The translations under genes and the position numbers were made by a program. From Acanthochromis polyacanthus (taxonomy: Eukaryota; Chordata; Actinopteri; Pomacentridae): 64,000 nucleotides of DNA. Positions 37,201 through 52,000 of the stretch are shown here, in pieces; within the stretch, counting starts at the first letter, position 1, and each line of letters opens with the position of its first letter. The DNA is taken from assembly GCF_021347895.1 (NCBI RefSeq), contig NC_067113.1:41641474-41705473 (forward strand), written 5' to 3'. The notes under the pieces were generated by a model. That model was given only the letters and a program-made list of their open reading frames with translations. It did no database searches and had not been told where the DNA came from.

Positions 37201-40200
37201 ACACCATTTCCACGCCCTCAGACTTATGTGAAGCATCTTGATAAATTTTGATCACCCATGCTTGCAGTTCATCCTGGCCAAATTTGAGCTGTGTTGGGGT
37301 TACCCTGTTTGAGTTTATAGCTTTTGAGAAAGTGGAAAAATTGGGCCAAAATCATTAAAAATAAGACCTATAATTCAAAATGGCCAACTTCCTGTTGTGT
37401 TTAGGGCATGGTTGTCAATTACATTTTTGTGTGACTTGACGAGTTACACATGCATACCAAATTTCATAGCTGTAGATGATATGTACTGGCCGTAGCTCCT
37501 GTTTGAAATTCTCCAGGTGGCCCTATGGAGCCATTTTGGAACACATGCGGTTCCCCTAAAATAGCAAATTATTCAGCGGTCTTGATGCGGGTGTGAAGTT
37601 TCACGCATTTTTAGGATGCCAAATTTGAGTTCCAAAAAACGGGAAACGATTCATAATCTGGTTTCAATAATGTCTTTGCACCATTTGGTTCTCAGACCTT
37701 AATAAGCAGGAAAACAAATTAAATTGCAGCGGTTGTTGTATTTAGCTTTAAATTTCATAAGAAATCCGTATCTTCTCTGAACACTGGATAAAATTCCAGT
37801 TGTTTTATACAACTAGTGTTTCACTAAAACTTTTCTAAAATTGACTGAAAGTGTATTGAAGCTCAACAATCTGTTTCACATATAATAAAGAGTAAAGCAT
37901 GTCAACTAGCTGCTAAGCTCTGCTGGAACTTACCTTGCTTCTGCAGCAGTTCATGGATATCAGTCTTGGGCTCCAGCAGCGTCTCGGTGTCTCCGTCTCT
38001 CTCTGGTTCTTCAGCTACGGGACTCTGGGGCTGAGACTGTGGTTTGAACTGAGACTTGGGGGACTGAGACTGGGACTGGCTCATTGACAGGATTTGGATT
38101 TTGGTTCCCAGATCGGGAGCTTCTGAGACCAGGAAAGCTGCTGGGCCATCGATACCTGCGACAGGGGAAAGCAGACAGGTGCTACCTTAGCTGGTAATTC
38201 TTTCCTGATGTGCTAATTACACGGAACGGTCTGTCTGTGTCGCAGCTCTCTTAAACCTGAGTCATCATGTTTGCTGAAAAGCTACACTGCTTAAATTAGC
38301 TTAACACTTACCCAGTGTGTAGCTGAGCAAGTCCCTTCAAGAGATTCTATTCCATACCTGAATGCATAATTGCTGTCAGACGTGTAAACTGCTGCACCAC
38401 TGAGTACACTTTCTTCAGCACTAATATCTGGGCTGAGCAAGTTTCCTACTCAGATGTTCTGTAACGTATTAGCTGCATCTGCAGAGACAAGGAATTCACC
38501 TTTAGTTTGTTTTGTAGGCTCTATAGTTGATCTGAGTTGTGATCAGTCTTCAAGTTAAATGAAAAGACAAATTTGACCAAAATGGCTTCAGATAAAGCAT
38601 AGCACACCAGCTATGAGAGCAAGAAACTGTGAAAGTGGAAAAAATGATTGACTTTTCAATTTCCCCACAGTCCTTGAGCTACTTGTTTGGAAGGTGTGGT
38701 TCTATCTGTAGAGATAAATTCATTAAATAATTACTTTAATTGCGATATTTCATCAGGATCACTATATTTTAAATGTCTGATGAAAAACATCGCAAAATCA
38801 AACATCTTGTTCTACCCAGCTTGTGCAAAAAAAAAAAAGATCCACTCCTCCTTGGGCAACTATGAAGCTGTGACCAACAGTCAACACACATTTTACATAA
38901 AGTGGACTGAACTGCAGGCCAAATATGGAAACAAATTAAAATTATCTATCTCTAAATCTACAGTATGGAGAGTCACTTTTTTCCAGTATTAGTAACAAAA
39001 TGCAGATTCCATTTTTTGTAGAAAAATGAAAAAAATTCAACTTTCTTTTTTTCTTGTTTTCTGATTTATGGCATTGTACCTTAGTCATACGACAGTCATA
39101 CTACACTAAGGACATGTTTGACTTCTCTGTACTTCTGTTCAGGCTTGTGCTGTTTCCCCAGAGCTGCTGGACTTTATAATGCAGTTCAAAATGAGCTCAC
39201 AGTCAGAAAAATATGGTAGGAGCAAAAAAAAAAAACCCCACGCCTTAAAACTCTTCATGGTTCAGAGTGTTAAATAAAACATTAGTGGACAATTTGACAA
39301 AAGAGAATACACAAGGTACTTCTTTCAAGCTGGAATAGCTCTCTGCTGTTCAATATTGTTATTAAAATACAAATATAATATTTTTTGTCCATGCCATCTA
39401 CCTCTATGGGATCCCCTAAAAATGTACTTCAGTGAAAGCAGCAATTTCAGCAAAGGAGAACATGAGATACCACTGCGTAATTATGCAGCCACCTAACAGA
39501 AACAGAGCAACAAATGATGGCATATTGTTGTTTGACCTCGTGAATAACATTATAGCCTGTAGCCTACCCTTGCTTACAAAGTCTTCACACATAAATGTCT
39601 GAGAAACGGCAGCAACACGGAACACAATGGAAATGACCGTTGTTTTCTTTACCATCCATGATGACATCGTTGGTGACGCTGAGTTGAGACTCCACCAGCG
39701 GGGCCTGCTCCTCACCTCGCCGTGTCCTGGAGCGGCGAGGCCGAGCCTCTGTGTTGGGTTGGACCATGAGGGGTTCCTGACGCCTCCTTCGTTGCTTCTG
39801 CTCCAGCAGTGCCCTCTGTGGACCAAACCGGAAAACAGAAATGGCATGGAACCTCATCATGTGCACGAGCCATCTATTGCATGGTAGAAGGGTCAATATA
39901 TAAATGCGGGACCTTTTTTTTACGTCGTTGACAGGTATCATAGTTGACACTTTGCCGTTTTCAGGCCTAAAATCAACACCAAACACCACATGGCATTTTT
40001 ACACAAAGATTCTTCTAAATATTACATATACAATTGAATAAAATTGAAAGTTATTTTTCAAGATATTGTGGTAAACCTGTTGACATGCCATAAATCCACA
40101 CTTGACTCACACACTACTTTATATTAAATAACTCAGAAAGCCTTGGAGTCTTGCCAGTCTTTTCTTCAGGAGGAAATGACATCATGTGGAGCAGGTCATG

Positions 40201-43010
40201 TGATCTGGAATTAACATACTTCCTTGAGAGGAGTTTTTGCAATGGGTAACTTGGTTGAAAATGATACAATTTGTTATTTTCCATATAAAATTTGAAATAT
40301 TGCCAAAAAAGAAATATCTGTCGTGATTATCTCAATGTAATAAAAATAACACAATCAAAACAATTTTGGAATAAGCTCATTTTTTTAGCTAATTTGAAGG
40401 TCGTTATTAAATTCAGACGGTTATTTAGTTGACTAAGTTTTTTCTTTTCATAAAAATGTATGCAAGATATACTGCATATGAATCCTAAATTGTTTGTTTT
40501 ACTGATGTCTTTTTTATTGTTCTGTTTTTATTGTCTTTATCTGTTTCTATTTCTGTGTACAGCACTTTGACGTAAAGCGCTTTATAAATAAAGTTATTAT
40601 TATTATATTCCATGGACTTCAAAAATCCCCCATTTTTACTGTTTTTGGGCAAATGTGAGCATTGAAATGCAGGGGGGGAAAGTACTATTATTTGTGCACA
40701 TCTATCCGATAATATGACTGGGTGCACTTCAGACTTGTGCCGTGTTGAAAGTGACATGGAAATTCTACTAGGTATGACCACGCAAGATTGCCAGTGCAAC
40801 ATTTAAAAAAAAAAAAAAAAAAAAAAAACTGTGATCAGGACGCACAGTCAGACATGAATCCGACACATTCGGTTGCCAGCAGATTAACAGAATGGAGAAC
40901 ATATCTGAAAGGAGCTTAATCCACTGAGCCACACTGGTACCTAAAGGGACACATCTGTGGCATGGCTGAACACCAGTCTAGGCTGAAAAAGTCAGCCAAG
41001 TCACACAACAATGGGTACTGCTGTATAAAGAGGGCAACATCCTGTCTAGACCTGAAAGGCGGCATGATAGATTTGGCTACATAATAGGATAAAAGACTCA
41101 AAATACGAATATTTCACACAACAGAAATGGGGAAAAAAAGACATTGAAAGTGTACAAAAGTAAGAAATTAGTATACTTCAATAATATGTGTAGTTATAAA
41201 TGCTCAATGAATGTGAATGCTGGCTGACTCACCTTAAAGTATGAAGCCAACAATCATGCTGAGGCCTGAATACCTCTGAACATTGGAATAGCTGAATGCT
41301 GTTGTGCTGAAGAAAAACAAACCTAATCCTATCACAAGTGTCTGATAAAGTTATGATCTAAACCTAAAGAGCCATCAAAATGTAATCCTAGCCATGTGCA
41401 ACTACAGTGTACTGTTTTTTGAGCCTGATGACCAAACAGGACTGGAGTGTGCTTCAAGAAGTGTGGTTTAGCGAATAGTGATTTGTGCTGCAGCTTTACT
41501 GAGGGCAGAAAATTCACCGTGGTCATATTGTATCCTCTCCCACCTCCCTCCCAAAAAACAAACAAAAAAAACCCCCAGTGTGGTCAGAGCAGCGATGGAT
41601 TATGCAAGCGCATTAATTAGTGTGCCAAATGCACAACAACAAGTCCTGTTTAGTGATGCTGTTTAGTGAGCTGGAAAAGACCAGGAAGCCTTGTCACATA
41701 TTTTGCCTGACTGAAAAGCTTTCATAACTCATCAGCCATTGAGCTGGCAGTGATAAAATTCAAGGAAATCTGTCTCACTGATTCCACCCTCTGTGCAATT
41801 CCATCAACATCTGCTTTTTATTTTTTACATTATCGCTACTCGTATAACAATTAGCGTGAAGGCACTGATAAATAATTGGGAAAATTTGGTCTAGTGACCC
41901 TACAATGAACATGACGTAGGAAACGGAACAACTTTTACTGAATCCATGTTAATCCTCAAGGAGCTTTATTAACCAGACCTGGGTTTGTTATCATTTCAAA
42001 AGGGGACCAGGACTGCATCCTCGCTTTACGGCTTTAAATAAAAGCGGCGAATGAATAAAACATAAAGCAGGATTATCATAATGAGCATCATTACTGTTAG
42101 TGTAATGAATGGAGGTGGAAATGCTGGCATGTTTCAAGTCGCACAACAATGGTGTCATTCCGCCTTTCAAAAATCTACCGACGGTTCATTTAAATAATAT
42201 AAAATCAGAGACGGTTGAAAATGTGATTCAGACTATATGCTAAAGGTTAAGCGTGCTGCCTGCTTTGGATAAGTTGGAGCAGCTTGTTTTGTCTTCCAAT
42301 GAGCTATTTTAAGACGGCCCATTGTAATATTCAATTCTTTTCTAAAGACTGGGCGCTTGGCATTTTCAGACCAGGATGTGACTTCATCCAGGCTTTCCTG
42401 TGTCAGCAAAAACACGAGAAGTAAATGTAGCAAAGTATGTATAAAACAGCAGATTTTCATATTATGGCTAGTATTGTGTGTCCTTGTAAAGAATCTTTTT
42501 ACACTGATATTTACATGATGAAAAGAATAACGGTCATACACAGGCTACACAGAGAAGAGAGGTTAAAGTTCATCAGTGAAAGACTACTGAGTGTCTCTGA
42601 TTTTTTTCTTTCTTATTACATGAATGGCTGAACTGAACTCAACAACTTTAAGTCTAAGTAAACGATATCACTCAAACAACATGTTCTCCACAAATGAGAG
42701 AAGGAAAGAAAAATGAGAGGTTACAAACCCGTTCCATTGACATCATGAAAAAGTGTGGACCAAAGTTAATAAGTTTCCCTACAGAAAAACCATCCTTGTC
42801 TGTTCAGGTCAGACTGAAGATACGTTGTCCCACAAAGAGCAGCACTCCAGCCGGGCATGACTCGGTCTCCCTGTCCCTCATTCCTCTTGCGGAGCTCAGT
42901 TTGAGAAACTAACAGCCTCCCCTGCGCTGTGGTCCTCTGACAGAAAAGATCTATCTCTCGGCCAAATACCAAGCACCGGAGTGTGTGTGTGTTTGTGTGT
43001 GAGCGCACAA

Positions 43011-43056
<46 letters not shown>

Positions 43057-46000
43057 CAGTCACCGTTGCTAACTGAATAAGCAGTCATTAACACTCGAGC
43101 AGGAGGCAGAGACGGGGGAGAGAGAGAGAGAGGCTGAGAGGTGTGCTCTGAAGCCTCAGAGCTCTGACCACTTTTGTCTGCAAGATGTTCATTTGACCAC
43201 TTTAAAATGGGCAAGAAAAGACTTCATTGAGCTGAAGCTCAGTAGAAAATGGCATTAGTTAGTTTAGTTAATTAGTTTATTAGTGGAAAGCCCCTTGAGA
43301 TGTAGCATCTCGTTTTCGAGAGGGTCCACAAACAAAGAAAAAACAATACAGAACAAAAGCAACTACAATACTAATGCATATATGGAGAGAATGTACTCAT
43401 TCAGCAATTACAATATATACAATAACTTGTAAGACAGACATAGACTTACACACACATTCACACAAATTCACAAGACAGACATGCTCCAGGTACCCCCTTC
43501 CCACCACCTCCACAAACAGTGCAAGACAAAAGTTAACAGTGGTTCTCCAACCATAGCAGTTCATAATTATTGTGCAGGTGATTCATAGTTTTACACAGTA
43601 TATTATATTTAAATATTCAACAAAAATACAATATATGATGTTATAATCTAAATGATTATATATTATATTTATACATTATTATTAAAATAATAATATTTCA
43701 AGTCATGGGATAATTCAATCAAAATCAAATATATGTTAAATGTTTACTCGTGACACAAGATGGCTTAATAAAAAAAAGCATAATTTTGCGAAAACTAGGA
43801 GAATTAGACATCTTTAGTGAAGTGTCACCTGTCAGGCAAGTTAAGGAACCACGGTTTGAAAAAGATCAGAGAAATAATGAAAAGAAAATCTATAAAACAG
43901 TAGAATATAATAAAACAACAACATCAAAAGCCATTGAAACTAAAAACATAAACAAGTTCTTGTGAGATGTACATATAGCATAGATTTAAATTGTCCTAAC
44001 GATGTTGTATTTCGAATAGCTGAAGGTAGGTTATTCCAGTCACTTGGTGCCTTAAACTGAAATGCTCTTTGATCAATATTCTTATTTGCATTAGGTATAG
44101 TAAAAGTAAGGCAATGAGTACTTTGCAAGGAATAAACAGAAGTAACAGGAACCAGAAATCGCTTAAGATACAGAGGACAAAAGAAATAAATACATTTAAA
44201 AATGAACAGAGTCCAGTGATACTCGCGTCTTTCATAGGACTGCAACCAATTAAGTTCATCAAACAAAAAACAGTGATGAGTTCTATAAGGACATTTAAGA
44301 ATAAATCGACACAACAAATTAAAGAGTACATTAAGTGGCTTAAGATACAAATCACAAGTATTTTGATATATGGTATCTGCGTAATCAATAATTGGAAGAA
44401 CTAATTGAGTGATTATTTGTTTTGGGTGTAATCTTAATTGTTTTGTGAGTTTTTTTTTTTCTTAATTTCCCATTACCTGTATGTGGGCATGAGTGCATGT
44501 GTGTTTGTCCTCATGACTTACGTAAGAACAGGACACTCTGCAGCATAAGTCAGCTACAGTGGAACACACACAGCCAGTCACCTCACAATAAATCCTCCTC
44601 TCTCTTTGAACTCAACCCATCTCCTGTTTTCCCTCTGCTTAATGTGTAAGATAGTGAGCACAGCTTCCAGCTTAAAGCAGAGCTCTACACCGCAGCTCTA
44701 CAGCAAGGTTTGGGATAAAGAGTCTTAGGAGGAAAGAATTAAAAAAAAAAGTGAACACGTGTGTCAGAGGAAGGGCGACGTCAGTGCATTGGGTGGATAA
44801 AAGTAAACAATACATTAAAATTCCAAAGAAACAGGCCAGTCTAAAAAAGATATTCCAAACCAACCACATTAATCACAATAATGCGCATTGCATGAGGTGA
44901 AGCAGCTTGAGAGCCGTCGGTGATAACGGCAGAACACAAGGCGAGCGCTTTAATTTGCCTGCAAGATCTTAGCAGGTGCTTACAAACACAGCAGTGGTTA
45001 GCGCTCAGCCTAAAATTTCGTCTATGTGTGAGTTAGAAGGCTTAATCAGACTAATGCTTCGAGCACAGCAGCTAAGACAGATGGCGTTTGAAAACAGCAG
45101 AAACATCGGGAAAAAAAACAAAAAAGTGTGATCTGTCAAAAAGCATGCTGTTGGTTTGTGAATTAGGTTTAGTCTCCAACCTGTTTTTCCAGCTTCTGTT
45201 GCATAAGGCTGGCGCTGTCATCTTCAATGCCACTGCAGGGAAAAGGAAAAACAATGTAAAGCAAGGCTTCACACACAAATCTTCACAAGCATCTACACTT
45301 CATTTGACTTTCCGTATCAAACCAGTAGAGGGCATCGTTGCAGTTGCATTTTTAAGAGGTAATAAAGACCTTCTATCCTGTACAGTTTTGCGTGAGATAC
45401 AAACAATTATGACAAGCCTCTGAACTTGAGGGATTTTATTGCTCCTGTGACATTTTTACACATTGCAATCTCATTTTTCTCTGCAATATAAAGTTCCGTA
45501 CCACTATGGAAACGGTACAACCATGACTCGAAGTAGAGAGAACTCAAAAGTGTCTTCTATGCAGTATGACACAGTTGTAACACCATAAATCACAAAAAGA
45601 CTTACTTATTTAACATTTCAATGACGTGTAATCAGTACTTAGAAAGTGTCCAAAAAAAATGTAAGTCAACATACTATAGATCCTATAGATAGAGCTTACT
45701 GCTTACATCAGAAAGCTGGAAATCCAACAGTTCTTCCTCTTAATACAGTTTGTTGCTGTGACAACTGTGTAATTTTAGTGATTTTTTAAGATGGCATGCC
45801 TTTCAAAGCATGTGGGTATTGGAGTTTAGCTACAAAAGTTGACGAACTCAAAGCCAAACTAGGAAAGCACTCAGAGTGCAGACCTCCGCCAAGGATAGAG
45901 AGGAAAACAGGAAACCCATGCAGTAAAGGATTATGAGCTGGAATTGAACCTGCATCTCTGACACAGTTCTGTTTACAAATCACCTTCTTAACCAGTTGAG

Positions 46001-49000
46001 CTATCTGGACACCTTGCTCCAATTTGTTGGACGACATACTAACCTATGATGTTTTTGTCATATTTTGGACCACATACTAAAACATACTAAAAAATCCAAA
46101 GTGATCCGGAATCCAGGATCCTTTCCGGATTGCCACCAAAATTAAATCAGCTCTTCCTCTTACCATAGTCTACATCCCCTCCACATTTCATCTGAATCTG
46201 CCCAGGCGTTTTTGAGTTATCTTGCTAACAGACAGACAGACAGACGGACACACAAACGCCGGGTGTCACATAACCTCCTTGGCGGAGGTAATAATGACAA
46301 ATCTACAGGGCAAACATCGATCGTTTGAGCTTGTTGGTGAAACATGGCATCATTCATTCTCTGTACAAAAAAAAAGAGAAAACTTTTTTTTTTCCAAGAA
46401 GGTGAAAAATAACTAGAGAAAGAAACGGGACAATGCTCCAGCTGAGAGAAGACCTTGGAGTCTGGGGCCTCTGGGCATTTACCTTGGACACCTATCTGAA
46501 GGGACTGGGCCTATGTTGCTTAGCTACAGTGAGGGGAGAGAAGGGCAACAGCAGGAGCCTCCACTGTAGAGTCTGAGTCAGAGACCTGCAGTAGCTCTAT
46601 TTCTAATGCACACACAAGTCAGTCGCTTACCCTGACATGTGGGTCATTCCTTTTATCTTTTCCTGTCGAGTAAATCTTTAAATGCCGCATGTTCTGCTGG
46701 GCTGAAATGAGCCTTTCATAGATAAGGACTAACAGTGTACGATGAGAAGTCTTCAAATCATGCTGCCTATCTCTCCATTAGGTAATCTCATCGGATATCT
46801 GACTCACTGATCCTCAGTCTCTATTTCCATCTCTTTCAGTCAGCCTCAAATTCCTTGCAGAGCTGTAAATCAAATCAGTCTTGATTTACATGGCACCTTT
46901 CATGCAGAACTGCAAAACAAGGTGCTTCATAATGAATTTAACATGCAAGTGCACATGATGTACTGCATATGATTACACACGGCTAGTCAAGCCCAACGCT
47001 GGCGGCCATTGTATTTCATTTCTGAGGGACAGATCCTGAATGACAAAAGCTGACAAGCACTGGGGACTCATTTAAATAAGAAAAGCCAAACAAAAGCCTG
47101 AATGAGGCTGTTTTAGTTTTGTAACAGTGTAATGATTAGCATCTTCATCCGGGGCCCAACAGCCAGCAACGGCTTGAGTCATGATGTGGCTAAACTACGC
47201 CAAGATTAGTCATCTCACACCAGTATGTCATATCATCACTGCTAATGAATCCTGCTCTAAGTGTCCGTCACTGTTGACACTGGCAAGCAGATGGGTCTCC
47301 AGGGAGGCCATTATGGCACCTGAGAACAGGTGCTGGCAACAGAGAAGAGTGCTGGAGAGTGGAGGGTGATGGTAGTTTGTAATTACACATAGGAGGCTGT
47401 CGCTGGTGAGGGAAGAGGTGGGTGTAAATTCTGCAGGTGAACTAAACAGTAAGACCTGTGAAGTCAGAAGTGAGTAGCTTTTACCAAAGGGCTGTCACTC
47501 CAACTGAAATGTGTGCTTAGATTGGACTGTGCCAATAACAATGTTGTTTCTATACTATGAGGCACTGGGAAGTTAGTGGCTGAAGAACATCATCTACATT
47601 ACATTAAAACATCAAAGTTTCCCTGATATTTTCAACCTCAGCAGAAACACATTATACCTCTGATGTAATCTTTGTCTGAATATTGTGATTGGAATGTGCT
47701 GTGGGACTTTTTTATGGCTGTTTCACAACAGTAGAGCATGTTGGAAGCTGGAAGCAGGAGATGAATCAAATTGTTTGCAGGCTAGAGAGCGATTAAAACC
47801 AATGACAAAGTTTTAGCAATGAAAAAAACAGAATGTTTAAATTATATATAAAACACCTCCCAGAAATTCAACTGAAGTGGAAGTTCTCCATACCCAACTG
47901 TGGCTATTCCCACTCCAAAAATCTGTTTAACATCCCAATCAGAGTATGTGTTGTTCATCATACTCATCATGCCTAAATCACATCATCCATAAATCCATTA
48001 TCCATACACCGCTTAATCCTCATTAGGGTGGCAGGGGGGCTGGAGTTTATCCCAGCTGCCACCCTGGACAGGTCAGCAGTCTATCACAGAGTTACACTTA
48101 CAACCAATCATGCTCACAGCTACAAACAATTTAGAATCACCAGTTAACCTCAGCATGTTTTTGAACTGTGGGAGGAAGCCGGAGAGCTCACGTTGCACAG
48201 GGAGAACATGCAAACTCCATGCAGAAAGGTCCCAGGAAGGACGGGACGCAAGCTGGGGATCTTCTAGATGCAAGGTGAAAGTGCTAACCACCAAGCCACT
48301 GTGCAGCCCTAAATCACATCATGTGAGAGGTAAAACAATGGAGGTAAAAAAAAAAAAAAGTTGATTTACTGCTTAGTGGTGCAATTTATCAAGCAAAAAA
48401 CTTATTGGGTTTTCCTGCAGCAGTTTTTGCTGTCTTCTGACATTTTATTGACCTGAATTATCCAAGAAAATAATAAGTATGTTAATCAAATTTTGTTAGA
48501 AAAAACCCTGTACGCTGTTTGACCTCCAAGGGCAAAAAACAAAAGTCTTGTGAGGTCCCTAAGTAGAATGACGCTGATGAAATTACGAAACCATGGATTT
48601 TTACGCACATACCAAAGATGCTGGTTCAAATTATCTTAAACTGAAACAGCATTCACCCTCGTGTCTATCCATTATTTTCATGTAAATCAATTTGCAGATG
48701 TGAAAGAAGAAATGTTTGAGTTTGGGGTGTTTTCTGTTGTAGACCGTACCTGGCTGTTGAGTTCGAGGAGAAGCTGGCAGAGCTGGAGGGTCTTCAGGGA
48801 GAAAAGCGCAGGACATGCAGAAAGAAACAGAGAAACAAGTTCAGCGATAAGATAAACTCTACGTGATATGAATAATTCTCCATCTTACTTGTGGTTTGAA
48901 TACAATGCTATTGAATTCTGCATGGAAGTTGTACTTTTAAATGGACAGAAAACATCTGAAGCAGTCAGAGAAGCTGGCACTGTACTGGAAGTAAAGCTGT

Positions 49001-52000
49001 GGAGCAGGCGCAATGCAAACTATAAGATGAGTTCCTTCAAAGCGTTACGGTAAATACTTTAATCTGCTAAGGATTTAAAGAATGTCCTCTAAACGCAGAC
49101 ACACAAACACAGTTCCGGGGTGCCTCATCACAGCTGTGAGTGATCAATGTTTCATTAGTCTGTCACAGCTTGGGTGACAAGAGAAGGACATGCCGCTGTT
49201 GTCTCTTCCTTGTGTGTCTGACCAGGGTAACCATGGAGATTCCAGCTCCGTCAACAGCCCACCTCCACCAGCATTGATTAAAAACCTGCGGACACTTCTT
49301 GAGCTTGGCTGTAACTGGAGGCCTTTAGCACGGTGCCGCAAAGATTCAGGGACCGACGAGTCTAGCAAAGCGTGTAATTGTTTTTGTACAGCAAATCAAA
49401 ATCTAAATATTTGCCCAGACAGGATTTGGTTGGAGGTCTTTGTGAGGCAAATATTGAACACGCAGTCCAATGTGAACATGTTGGGCCTATTATGACTTCA
49501 ATACAATGAATAATTCACTGATAATAACTGCCCATAATTTCAATAGTACAAAAGAGGACAAGTTGACCAGAGACTTGTTTCCAGCTGAAGCTATTAAAAA
49601 CTGAATGACATTAATCACAGTAACCTTATCATCCAATCACTTTGACTGTTGTTGGTTTTAATTAAAAGCTTTCCACTTTTCCACTTCAAAAAGGAAAAGT
49701 TGAGTACGGGTAACATAATTTCTACAAATGGCATTTCAGCCTCCACCTTAGAGAAGAATACAGAAAAAAACTAGATAAGCCCTCAGTAGAGAGCAGAACC
49801 ACGCCCTCTGCTGGCGAAAACCCTGTCCTCCCGATACAACTGATGCAATATGTATCAATTTTGATCATCATACGTATCTCCCTCTCTACTTGATCTGCTG
49901 ACCTGTAACTCCACAACTGAGCAGGGGACCTTACACTGATCTTCAGTGCCAAGTTTGATTATCCTGACTTCAGCGGTTGCAGAGATATCGGACCGGACAT
50001 AGCCACATACATACATACATACATACATACATACATACATACATACTTACCCACCCAGATACCGCAACGAATGCAATAACCCCGCCGACGTACCTGTCGG
50101 GCGTGGTTAATGAGTGCTGATGGTTAATAGGAATTAAACTGTTTTACTGTTTATCCATCTGACCATTATTTGTGAGCGGCAGGTTACCAGATACGGCGAA
50201 GGAGCACCAATTTTAGCCTCCCGACACGTACAATGATACCAAACCTAGCAACGTGACCGTGACTCTGGAAAGCAGCACAGTCACTGCACTTGGCTGTTGT
50301 GTGCCACAAAAAACACAGCATGCAACTACCCTTAAAACCCCAGATATCAAGTTTTACATTTATGCTGGCGTGCAGCTTTTTAAAACGAGTTCAGCATGTT
50401 AAGTGATAAACTACAGAACGCAATGGTGAGCTAAACTCTTAGATTAGTTCACAAGTGGATCATTACAATACAACTTGTTGAGTCTTGGCAAAGAAAACCC
50501 AAAGAAGATGCATTCAACTGTCACAGCATTTTGAGCTATTTCAGCAATCATCTGGATGAGTATTCTAAGCACATCGTTAGTTACACGAGTGTCCCAATCA
50601 GGCAGCCAACAGCACTCGGGGGGGGGGGGGGACAGGTTGGATAGACACCCACGCAAATCACCAACTCTGGTTACAGCACACACAGTCGCAGCGCTCTGAA
50701 TAAGTAACGACGTGGTGGCAGAAACATGAGCGAGATGCACATCTTGACAGCAGGTCGGTCATTCAGCTGGCCAGAAAGATGAGGCAGCGACTGGAAGAAA
50801 CATTATAAGAACGCTGACCTCCGTTGCGATGAAGGCCACTCTGGAATTCTCCGTTCTTAAAAGTCAATAGAGCTTGGAGAGCTGAAGAAAAAGCATCTGT
50901 GTGTCTGTACGTGTGATGCAGAATATGCACAGAGACAGAGCAGAAGGCTATTTTCAGTCCTGAACGGCACACAAGGAAGTCTATTATTAAAAATGTGTAA
51001 TAAAACTTGTATGTGCAGCTACCTGTATGACCAGCGACTGTAGACGGGCTGAGATCCCTCAGTCTTTACAGTGTCCATGGATGCAGCTGCAGGAATGCTA
51101 TTCCGCCTGGCTCCTTTGGTATCACAAAAATCTTCATTCACACTCGTGCTCAGAGTTTCTGTGCGTTCCTACCTCTAACGGTAAGCCCTACTGGCTCTAA
51201 GATCTCCACTAATATGTCATAGAGAAAGAGTAGCGATGTCCCACCCAGGGGAGTGACAGCTACCAGTGCCTGAAGTAGACTGAGGTCTTAAGGCTTATGC
51301 TGTTACCATGACATCACACTTCAGGCAACGCGCACGGATCCAGACAGGGATAGGTAGGAAAGTAACACACCTGAATGTCAGCATGTTGCAAAGATCAGCC
51401 AGGAACAGAAGGCAAGAAGGTCTGAATGTTTTATGAACTTCAGCAAAGTTCTTTAAACATTGCTGACACTGTGAGTACAGAGGTAAGTTATTTGAGGCTG
51501 TTTAAATTTCACTCATTCCAAGTAGCTGGAAATACTTCTGAAAATATCAGTTAGACTCGTTGCTGTCACCTAAGTTCCCTTATTTTACTGGCCGACTACT
51601 TAGCAGTAACTTTCTGAGAGACTCAACAAGCAGCTCATTTCCTCTGACTCATAAGAGGGCACTGCATATATCAAACCACAAAGGCACAATCTGTCTGGCA
51701 TCTCAGCTACATGCAATAGTGGGAATTTGTTGAGCTTAAAATAGACCAGATGTGTTCTTCACTGTAATGTCCAGTCAACATTACTGGACTATTCTAATTT
51801 TGAGTGTCAGCATATGAGTAATACTGAAAAGCACATGCTGATTGAAAAAGGCAATTCAATAGAAATGAAATCTATAGATTACCTTTTCTAAAAACAGACA
51901 CGGTGTGAGGACCTTAATCTAGTTGCTAGGAGACCAGAGGCTCCCATTCGTCTTTTTGCACCTATTTGCAAGAATGAGAGAAAAAAAAATACAAGGAAAA

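Noticed and set aside
42979..43057. TG repeat as a regulatory or Z-DNA element
   Set aside because: It is an ordinary fish microsatellite deep in an intron, with no supporting context.
45925..46012. Functional tRNA gene
   Set aside because: Box A and B are present, but the stems do not pair well and the unit is fused to a repeat body; SINE head is the better reading.
48750..48791. Possible 42-nt tulp3 cassette exon ([14 protein letters not shown]) between an AAG acceptor and a GTACGG donor on the minus strand
   Set aside because: It lies in intron 1, where the flanking phase is 2, so a phase-0 exon would break the frame. The exon at 45232-45181 fits the protein family instead.
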